Source of the DNA: an uncultured Bacteroidales bacterium
GTDB lineage: Bacteria > Bacteroidota > Bacteroidia > Bacteroidales > UBA932
NCBI GenBank assembly: GCA_945983015.1
Contig: CAMFSN010000017.1
Span: 1-20,718, forward strand
DNA: 20,718 nt
Reading direction: 5' to 3'
In this document: in pieces, positions 1 to 6,260 of the stretch
How the letters are laid out: each line of letters begins with the position of its first letter
How positions within the stretch are numbered: the stretch's first letter is position 1
Program-made: the position numbers and the translations under genes
The notes under the pieces: model-generated
What the model was told of the DNA's origin: nothing
Seen by the model: only the letters and a program-made list of their open reading frames with translations
The model's database searches: none

Positions 1-831
1 TTCAGATATATACTCACCCATTACATCCAGGTCCTCAACCAGCGGTCTAACTGCAGCAAGAGCTTGATTATAACGTTCATAACTGTCAAAAGTAATATCC
101 GCGTAAAAAAAGTACTGCCACTTCTTCCCAGGAATAGGCAGAGACTGAATACGCGAGAGATTCATATCATAAAAAGAAAGGATAGTCAGAATATGAGCCA
201 AAGACCCCGGCTTATGAGGCAAAGTAAAACAGATGCTGGACTTATTAACCCTATTCAAATCTACCTCAATCTCGTCATCCACTATTAAAAAGCGAGTAAA
301 ATTCTCCTGAAAAGTCTCGATGTTAGACTTGAGAATCTCAAGTCCAAAACTCTTGGCAGCCACAGCCGAGGCCACAGCTCCCACTCCCAAAGTACCGCTT
401 TCGGCAAGTTCCGCCGCGCTTTTAGCCGTATCCTCCGACTCCACCACCTTTATCCAAGGGCACTCGTTCTCGAAAAACTGTCTCGTCTGATTAATGGCCA
501 TATAGTGGGTCCTGACCTCTTTGATATCCTCCAAACGCTGCCCCTTGACAGCCATAAGATTCTGATGGATATGAAGATATATTTCCCCCTTCACCCTTTT
601 GTCATATCTTCTCAAAAGATCGAAATTGGCCAAAAGACCACCGGAAGTGGTATTCTCCACAGCTATGATAAGAGCCTCAGCCTCAGATTGCTGAAGGGCT
701 ACGAACATCTCCTCGAAAGTCGCACATTCTAAAATTTCAGGCTCACTCTCTCCTCTCTGTTTATAAAATTCATAGGCCGCTTCCTCGTGAAAACTTCCGT
801 GAAAACCCTGAATAGCAACTCTTTTCCCCAT
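1..831 (-). CDS. pheA: Prephenate dehydratase, partial (C-terminal end outside window)
   Basis: Converts prephenate to phenylpyruvate, the committed step of phenylalanine synthesis; cytosolic. I translated it by hand from the ATG at 829-831: 277 codons are open to the window edge, beginning MGKRVAIQGFHGSFHEEAA. The catalytic domain shows VENTTSGG at residues 58-65 (family form ENSxxG) and the conserved TRF triad at 179-181. A C-terminal ACT domain starts near residue 198, with PGSL at 208-211 in place of the usual GAL(V) and QSLP at 229-232 in place of ESRP. Both are phenylalanine-binding motifs, so feedback inhibition could differ, although a QSxP form is what I recall for Bacteroidales homologues. 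No chorismate mutase domain precedes it, so this is the monofunctional type. It lies 57 bases downstream of xth on the same strand and may be cotranscribed. Little should be missing, since the ACT domain is nearly complete. Confidence 0.93.
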   Translation of the reverse strand, partial: MGKRVAIQGFHGSFHEEAAYEFYKQRGESEPEILECATFEEMFVALQQSEAEALIIAVENTTSGGLLANFDLLRRYDKRVKGEIYLHIHQNLMAVKGQRLEDIKEVRTHYMAINQTRQFFENECPWIKVVESEDTAKSAAELAESGTLGVGAVASAVAAKSFGLEILKSNIETFQENFTRFLIVDDEIEVDLNRVNKSSICFTLPHKPGSLAHILTILSFYDMNLSRIQSLPIPGKKWQYFFYADITFDSYERYNQALAAVRPLVEDLDVMGEYISE

Positions 832-888
832 AGTATAATACACTCAGTTTCGCAAGAAAAATTTAGGGCTAACTTCGTCTTACGAAAA

Positions 889-1662
889 CTATCTTTCTAA
901 ACAAAGTTCTACCGGACAGTGATCCGAGCCCAAAATCTGGTCGTGAATCTCCGTGGATACAATCCTGGACTTCAGAGCCTCACTGACTATAAAATAATCT
1001 ATACGCCAACCCACATTCCTCTGACGGGCGGCTGCCCTGTAGCTCCACCAGGAATACTTCACCTCCTGTGGATGCTGATACCTCCAGGAATCCACAAAAC
1101 CCTCGGCGAGAAGCTTGCTCATCCCATCCCTTTCTTCATCGGAAAAACCTGCGCTGAAATGATTTGTAGCAGGATTCTTCAAATCAATCTCCTGATGTGC
1201 CACATTCAAATCCCCGCACATCACCACCGGCTTTCGCTGTTCCAATCCCTTTAGGTATTCCCTCAAGTCAGCATCCCACTTCATTCTGTAATCCAGACGC
1301 TTAAGTCCGTCCTGAGAGTTAGGTACATATACGTTCACCAGAAAGAAATCCTCGAATTCCAAAGTCACGGCCCTCCCCTCGTGGTCGTGAGAGTCGTGCC
1401 CCAAGGCATGCCCCAGACCGTAAGACACTGAGAGAGGTTTAATTCTGGTGAAAATAGCGGTTCCGGCATAGCCGGGTCTATCTGCATAATCCCAATATGA
1501 CTCATAGCCTTCGAAGGCCAAATCTATCTGCCCCTCTTTCAGCTTGGTCTCCTGAATACAGAAACAATCGGCATCCAGATCCTTAAACACCTGGGCGAAG
1601 CCCTTTCCCACCACAGCCCTAAGGCCGTTTACGTTCCAGCTTACTAGTCTCAAAGGCTCCAT
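889..1662 (-). CDS. xth: Exodeoxyribonuclease III / AP endonuclease (ExoA/XthA family)
   Basis: Cleaves DNA at abasic sites and removes 3'-blocking groups in base excision repair; cytosolic, Mg-dependent. The 257-residue protein is of normal family length and carries the full exonuclease-endonuclease-phosphatase signature: SWNVNGLRA at 8-16 (Asn10), QETKL with the metal ligand Glu38, GDLNVAH with Asp151 and Asn153, the WRIDYF segment, and the terminal GSDHCP with Asp247-His248. A small His-rich stretch (residues 85-94) replaces the shorter family loop before HDxEGR. Its ATG lies inside the end of cysS, overlapping it by 13 bases, so translation is probably coupled. GGAG at 1667-1670 lies four bases before the start, one of very few Shine-Dalgarno-like sequences here; its short spacing and position inside cysS mean it could be chance. 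Confidence 0.96.
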   Translation of the reverse strand: MEPLRLVSWNVNGLRAVVGKGFAQVFKDLDADCFCIQETKLKEGQIDLAFEGYESYWDYADRPGYAGTAIFTRIKPLSVSYGLGHALGHDSHDHEGRAVTLEFEDFFLVNVYVPNSQDGLKRLDYRMKWDADLREYLKGLEQRKPVVMCGDLNVAHQEIDLKNPATNHFSAGFSDEERDGMSKLLAEGFVDSWRYQHPQEVKYSWWSYRAAARQRNVGWRIDYFIVSEALKSRIVSTEIHDQILGSDHCPVELCLER

Positions 1663-3197
1663 TCAACTCCGTCTTTAGTATCTTTAACCTTGATGCCCAA
1701 TTCATTGAGACTATCTCTGATATGATCGGAAGTAGTCCAGTCCTTCTCAGCCTTAGCCTTTGCTCTCTGCTCCAGCACCATCTTCATCAGTCCGTCAATC
1801 ACATCGGAGGCAGCAGCGGAATTTTCATCCTGAAGTCCCAGAACTCCGAAAACTATATCGTCGAAAATCTGACAGAGTGCCTGCAAGTCCTCTGCGGCCA
1901 ACTTCACTCCGCCTGCTTTGGCGGTATTGATTATCCTAACCAGCTCAAAGATGGCAGAAAGGGCTGCAGGAGTATTCAAGTCATCGCAAAGAGCTTCATA
2001 CACAGCTTCATAGGCCGCCTTAATCTCAGGATTAAGAGCCCCACAAGTCTGAGGATCCACTCCAAATCCCCCTTCTTCTCCAGCATGAGCCCCATACTTA
2101 TACTCAGGAGCCTTTCTCCCCGCCAGGGCATAGAGGTCACGGGCAGCCTGCATAAGTTTCGCAAGTCCCTTCTGGGCGGCCTGCAGAGCCTCATTCGAGA
2201 AATCCAAAGTCCCGCGATAGTGGGCCTGAAGGATGAAGAAACGTATGGTCATAGGGCTGTAGGCCTGTTCCAAAGCCGGATGATTGCCGCTGAACATCTG
2301 AGGCAGGGTAATGAAATTACCCAGACTCTTACCCATCTTCTGTCCATTGATGGTTATCATATTGTTATGCACCCAGTAATGTACACCTTCGGTATGGCGG
2401 CAAGCCACGTTCTGAGCTATCTCACATTCGTGGTGCGGGAACATCAGGTCCATTCCGCCCCCGTGTATGTCGAATTCGCTTCCCAGGTACTTCTCCCCCA
2501 TCACCGAGCACTCCAGATGCCAGCCAGGGAAACCTTCGCTCCAAGGTGAAGGCCAATGCATAATATGTTCAGGCTCAGCCTTTTTCCATAGTGCAAAGTC
2601 GTAAGGAGCCCTCTTGTCTCCCTGTCCGTCCAGACTTCTGGTGCCCTCCAGAGTATCCTCCAGAGAACGCCCGCTGAGCACTCCGTACTTGTGATCCTGA
2701 TTATATTTGCAGACATCGAAATAGATGCTGCCATTGCTTTCATAGGCATATCCGGCGTCCAAAATCTTCTTCACGGCCTCTATCTGCTCCAGAATGTGCC
2801 CGCTCGCCCGCGGCTCTATGCTCGGAGGCGCCACGTTCAGCGCCCTCATCGCCTCATGATAGGCCAATGTATATGTCTGTACCACTTCCATCGGCTCCAA
2901 CTGCTCCAGCCTGGCCTTCTTCGAGATCTTATCCTCGCCTTCATCGGCATCGTGCTCCAGATGTCCCACATCAGTTATATTCCTGACATAGCGAACCTTA
3001 TATCCCAGATGCTGAAGGAATTTACTCAGTACGTCGAAGGTGATTCCCGGCCTGGCGTGTCCCAAATGAGCCTCTCCATAAACAGTAGGGCCACAGACAT
3101 ACATTCCCACCCTCCCCGGGTGAATAGGCTTGAAGACCTCTTTCTGGTGGCTCATCGTATTAGTAAGTCGCAGAACTCTCATATCGTTATAATACAT
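1650..3197 (-). CDS. cysS: Cysteine--tRNA ligase
   Basis: Charges tRNA-Cys with cysteine; class I aminoacyl-tRNA synthetase, cytosolic. The 515-residue protein has the HIGH-type motif HLGH at 44-47 and the KMSKS-type motif KMGKS at 287-291. The four zinc ligands that select cysteine are visible: Cys35, Cys230, His255 and Glu259, with the same spacing as in the E. coli enzyme. The C-terminal region ends in a typical anticodon-side segment (KVKDTKDGVEW). The start is uncertain. The ATG at 3197 gives five extra residues, while the second ATG at 3182 (MRVLRL) gives an N-terminus closer to Bacteroides homologues and a plausible short leader after the -7-like element at 3206-3213. It is divergent from folD and heads a probable cysS-xth-pheA transcript. 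Confidence 0.97.
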   Translation of the reverse strand: MYYNDMRVLRLTNTMSHQKEVFKPIHPGRVGMYVCGPTVYGEAHLGHARPGITFDVLSKFLQHLGYKVRYVRNITDVGHLEHDADEGEDKISKKARLEQLEPMEVVQTYTLAYHEAMRALNVAPPSIEPRASGHILEQIEAVKKILDAGYAYESNGSIYFDVCKYNQDHKYGVLSGRSLEDTLEGTRSLDGQGDKRAPYDFALWKKAEPEHIMHWPSPWSEGFPGWHLECSVMGEKYLGSEFDIHGGGMDLMFPHHECEIAQNVACRHTEGVHYWVHNNMITINGQKMGKSLGNFITLPQMFSGNHPALEQAYSPMTIRFFILQAHYRGTLDFSNEALQAAQKGLAKLMQAARDLYALAGRKAPEYKYGAHAGEEGGFGVDPQTCGALNPEIKAAYEAVYEALCDDLNTPAALSAIFELVRIINTAKAGGVKLAAEDLQALCQIFDDIVFGVLGLQDENSAAASDVIDGLMKMVLEQRAKAKAEKDWTTSDHIRDSLNELGIKVKDTKDGVEWSL

Positions 3198-3238
3198 TTA
3201 GCCTACGAAGATACGAAATTTATTGCTATCTTCGCAGC
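3198..3238. promoter_or_regulatory. Divergent cysS/folD promoter region with mirror-image -7-like elements
   Basis: The 41 bases between the two divergent starts contain CGAAGATA at 3206-3213 and TATCTTCG at 3227-3234, a perfect 8-base inverted repeat with a 13-base AT-rich spacer. Read towards each gene, each arm is TATCTTCG, one base from the Bacteroidota -7 consensus TAnnTTTG. Expected transcription starts lie about five bases beyond each arm: near 3239 for folD, which is its GTG start codon, and near 3201 for cysS. I see no convincing -33 TTG at the right distance. The repeat could instead be a regulator site. No ribosome binding site fits in this space. Confidence 0.5.
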
Positions 3239-4105
3239 GTGATTTTAAGCGGAAAAGAATTATCAGATAAAATAAAGTCCCAACTCGCTGAAGAGGTGGC
3301 GACTTTCCCCGCCCAGTATGGCCGCGTGCCGCACTTGGCAGTGGTCCTGGTGGGTGACGATCCAGCCAGCGCCACATACGTACGAAACAAAGGCAAGGCC
3401 TGCGAGAGGATTGGCATAAAGAATACTACGATACATCTACCCGCAGAGACGAGCGAAGAGGCACTGCTGGAACAGATCAGGCTTCTGAACGAGGACGAAG
3501 GAGTGGATGGAGTACTAGTGCAACTCCCTCTGCCAGAGCATATTGACGAACTGAAGGCCTTGTATGCCATAGCTAGGGAAAAGGATGTGGACGGCTTTCA
3601 TCCGGAGAATGTGGCAGCCCTTTGGCGTCGCCGCACGGAGCCGGAACTGAACCCTCAGTACTGCGTGCCTTGCACCCCTAGAGGAATCATCCGCCTGCTT
3701 AAGGCCGGCGAGGTAGAGATCAGCGGAAAGAGAGCAGTAGTGGTCGGAAGAAGTAACATCGTCGGACTGCCAGTGTCGAAACTCCTTCTGAATGAGAATG
3801 CGACAGTTACCATCTGCCACTCTCACACCATTGATTTAGGCAGCATCACCAGAGAAGCTGACATCCTGATAGTGGCTGTGGGATGCGCCGGACTGATTAA
3901 GGAAGATATGGTTAAGGAAGGCGCCGTCGTGATAGACGTGGGGATGAACCGAGACGAGGAAGGAAAACTCTGCGGAGACGTGGATTTCCAGAATGTCCAG
4001 AAGAAAGCGAGCATCATCACTCCTGTACCTGGAGGTGTTGGCCCTATGACCATCTGTTCCCTTATGGAGAACACCATAGACTGCTTCGTAAACAGAATGA
4101 TATAA
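3239..4105 (+). CDS. folD: Bifunctional methylenetetrahydrofolate dehydrogenase / methenyltetrahydrofolate cyclohydrolase
   Basis: Interconverts 5,10-methylene-, 5,10-methenyl- and 10-formyl-tetrahydrofolate, feeding purine and formyl-Met-tRNA synthesis; cytosolic. The 288-residue protein is of standard length. Visible motifs are the catalytic YVRNK (Tyr47, Lys51; family YxxxK), VQLPLP, the KDVDGFHP segment, PCTPRG, the NADP-site loop GRSNIVGLPV and the near-terminal PVPGGVGPMT. The start is GTG: no ATG lies in frame upstream, and the family N-terminus (xxSGKEL) follows immediately. The leader is extremely short or absent, because the -7-like element ends only four bases before the GTG. The stop TAA is one base from the next ATG, so the downstream membrane protein is almost certainly cotranscribed and translationally coupled. 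Confidence 0.97.
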   Translation: MILSGKELSDKIKSQLAEEVATFPAQYGRVPHLAVVLVGDDPASATYVRNKGKACERIGIKNTTIHLPAETSEEALLEQIRLLNEDEGVDGVLVQLPLPEHIDELKALYAIAREKDVDGFHPENVAALWRRRTEPELNPQYCVPCTPRGIIRLLKAGEVEISGKRAVVVGRSNIVGLPVSKLLLNENATVTICHSHTIDLGSITREADILIVAVGCAGLIKEDMVKEGAVVIDVGMNRDEEGKLCGDVDFQNVQKKASIITPVPGGVGPMTICSLMENTIDCFVNRMI

Positions 4106-4106
4106 T

Positions 4107-5213
4107 ATGAACGAGAACAAAAGACTGGAAAGCCTCGACGCCTTCAGAGGCTTCGATATGATGTGGATAATGGGAGCCTCTTCCATATTGGTAGCCATCT
4201 GTTCCCTCTTCCCTGGTGGAGAAAACTGTTTTCTAGTCCAACAGATGGATCATGTGAAATGGCACGGGCTGGCCTTTATGGACCTGATCTTCCCTACCTT
4301 TCTATTCATCGCCGGCATCTCCTTCCCTTACTCTTTCGCCAAACAGAAAAGCCTTGGTCACAGCAGCAGCCAAATTCACCTGAAGATATTCAAGAGAGCT
4401 TTCCTGCTCGTGCTTCTAGGACTGCTGTACAATGGAATTCTATCCGATTTCACATTATCCAATATCCGTTTCTGTAGCGTTCTGGGCCGAATAGGTCTGG
4501 CTTGGATGCTCGCAGCCCTGCTCTTCGTACATTTTTCCAAAGGAGTCAGAGCCGGCATCTGTGCTTTCCTGCTCATAGGCTACTTCCTGCTGCTGAAGCT
4601 CTGCATCGCCCCTGGGGCTCCTGCCGGAGCCGACCCCTTCTCCTTCGAATGGAACATCGCGGGATGGCTGGATAGCAAAATCATCCCTGGAAGACTATAC
4701 TTCGGGAGTTTCGACCCTGAGGGCCTGCTGGGAGTGATTCCTGCCTGCGCCACTGCTATGCTGGGAATGTTCACCGGAGAATTTGTCAGGGAGTCCAAAC
4801 TGACTGGCGAAAGGAAAAGTCTATATATGTTCCTTGCTTCCCTGGCCCTCCTGGCTCTGGGACTGGTCTGGAACATCTTCTTCCCTATTAATAAAATGCT
4901 ATGGAGCAGCAGTTTTGTCTGCGTGGTAGGAGCCTACTCCCTATGTCTTTTCAGCATTTTCTACTATGTGATAGACGTCAAGGGACATCGCCGCTGGGCC
5001 TTCCCTTTCAAAGTGATAGGACTGAACTCCATAAGTATCTATATGGCTATGGAGTTCATAAACTTCGGCTTCACGACCAGAGCTCTGCTCAAAGGCACGA
5101 TGGCCCTGCTGCCTGAAGCCTGGGGAGATTTGCTGTTTTGTCTTGGAGTCTTCCTGCTGAGATGGGCCTTCCTATATTTCCTCTACAAGAAAAAGATTTT
5201 CCTGAAGGTCTAG
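4107..5213 (+). CDS. DUF5009-type multi-pass membrane protein, HGSNAT/NagX-like putative acyltransferase
   Basis: Probable inner-membrane acyltransferase of the family that includes lysosomal heparan-alpha-glucosaminide N-acetyltransferase; the substrate is unknown. Of 368 residues, most form about 9-11 hydrophobic segments (for example 18-34, 57-77, 97-112, 128-143, 147-168, 238-260, 265-289, 343-360). Family marks are the start RLESLDAFRGFDM (5-18), the block DHVKWHG followed by DLIFPTFLFIAG (48-70), the VLGRIG stretch, DPEGLLG (203-209) and KMLWSSSFV (263-271). His49 aligns with the His proposed to carry the acetyl group in HGSNAT, with the W-x-G that follows also kept. The ATG follows the folD stop by one base. 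No sugar-catabolism gene is nearby, unlike the setting I would expect for an aminosugar acetyltransferase. The 3' end overlaps the opposing guanylyltransferase gene by four bases. Family call fairly sure; function not established. Confidence 0.85.
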   Translation: MNENKRLESLDAFRGFDMMWIMGASSILVAICSLFPGGENCFLVQQMDHVKWHGLAFMDLIFPTFLFIAGISFPYSFAKQKSLGHSSSQIHLKIFKRAFLLVLLGLLYNGILSDFTLSNIRFCSVLGRIGLAWMLAALLFVHFSKGVRAGICAFLLIGYFLLLKLCIAPGAPAGADPFSFEWNIAGWLDSKIIPGRLYFGSFDPEGLLGVIPACATAMLGMFTGEFVRESKLTGERKSLYMFLASLALLALGLVWNIFFPINKMLWSSSFVCVVGAYSLCLFSIFYYVIDVKGHRRWAFPFKVIGLNSISIYMAMEFINFGFTTRALLKGTMALLPEAWGDLLFCLGVFLLRWAFLYFLYKKKIFLKV

Positions 5214-6232
5214 ACGAAATTCTTAATTTCCTGTTCCCTGCTCTCAGGGCAGATAAGAATCTTCCCGTCCTTCACTGCAACTATATAATTATTCAGGCCA
5301 ATCGCGATAAGCCTTTGGCCTTCTTCAATGGCACAGATACAGTCCTTGCAATCGTGCAATTCCACGCTTCCGGACTCCTTACGGTACTGCTGCAGCGAAG
5401 CCCAGGTACCCAGATCACTCCAGCCCAGGTCTTCGGCTATCACATAGATATGCTCGGATTTCTCCATCACGGCGTAATCTATTGAAATCTTCTCGCAAGT
5501 CGGGAAAAGCTCGTCCAGACGAGCCTGTTCCTGCTCAGTATAGAGATACTCTTCCAAGCTATCCATCACGGAAGAAATCTGCGGGGCGTGACGACGGAGT
5601 TCAGATAGAATGGTCTGCACCTTCCAGATGAAAACTCCTGCATTCCAGAAGTAGTTTCCTTCCTCGAGATAAGCCTTAGCCGTCTCCAGATTAGGTTTCT
5701 CACAGAAACGATTCACCTTCACAATACGGGATTTGACGGGATCGCTTGCACAGATGTAGCCATAACCCGTCTCAGGACGATTCGCTTCAATTCCTATGGT
5801 CACTATCCTGTTTTCATCCGAAGCCTCTATGAAATCCAGAGCAGTTCTGACTATGTCCACATATTTGGCCTTCTCCAGCACCAAGGCATCGGAAGGAGTC
5901 ACCACCACGGAAGCCCCGGGATGATGGAGGGCTATCTTCCTGCAGGCATAGGCTATGCAAGGGGCGGTATTTCTGCCTACCGGCTCCAGAAGGATATGCT
6001 CTAATGGCAAGTCCGGAAGCTGCTCCTTAACGATAGATTCGTACTGCTTCGAAGTCACCACCCATATATTCTCTATGGGACAAAGTGGCAGGAAACGTTC
6101 TACTGTACTCTGTATCAAGGTCTTGCCACAATTCAGCACATCCACGAACTGCTTAGGATACTGGGGTGTGCTTAAAGGCCAAAGACGGGAGCCTATTCCT
6201 CCCGCCATTATTACTATATGAAGTTCAGACAT
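5210..6232 (-). CDS. manC: Mannose-1-phosphate guanylyltransferase
   Basis: Makes GDP-mannose from mannose-1-phosphate and GTP, the precursor of GDP-fucose and mannose-containing glycans; cytosolic. The 340-residue protein begins with the nucleotidyltransferase signature MAGGIGSRLWPLS (9-21) followed by YPKQF. It has EPVGRNTAPC, the FCEKP motif at 176-180, FWNAGVFIW and GWSDLGTW, all typical of GMP-type pyrophosphorylases rather than of glucose-1-phosphate enzymes. It is the short form without the phosphomannose isomerase domain of many proteobacterial ManC proteins. It lies 28 bases after the capD-like gene on the same strand, pointing to one transcript for nucleotide-sugar supply. No terminator follows: its stop codon interlocks with the stop of the convergent membrane protein gene. 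Confidence 0.94.
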   Translation of the reverse strand: MSELHIVIMAGGIGSRLWPLSTPQYPKQFVDVLNCGKTLIQSTVERFLPLCPIENIWVVTSKQYESIVKEQLPDLPLEHILLEPVGRNTAPCIAYACRKIALHHPGASVVVTPSDALVLEKAKYVDIVRTALDFIEASDENRIVTIGIEANRPETGYGYICASDPVKSRIVKVNRFCEKPNLETAKAYLEEGNYFWNAGVFIWKVQTILSELRRHAPQISSVMDSLEEYLYTEQEQARLDELFPTCEKISIDYAVMEKSEHIYVIAEDLGWSDLGTWASLQQYRKESGSVELHDCKDCICAIEEGQRLIAIGLNNYIVAVKDGKILICPESREQEIKNFV

Positions 6233-6260
6233 TTACTCAATATTTAGAGATTTCTGCAAC

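Noticed and set aside
874..886. TTCGT/ACGAA inverted repeat between xth and the prephenate dehydratase gene as a terminator
   Set aside because: Only five base pairs with a 3-base loop, and the nearest T-run is more than ten bases away; too weak to call.
884..891. TAGTTTTC as a -7 element for the prephenate dehydratase gene
   Set aside because: One mismatch to the consensus, overlaps the xth stop codon and has no -33 partner; such matches are expected by chance.
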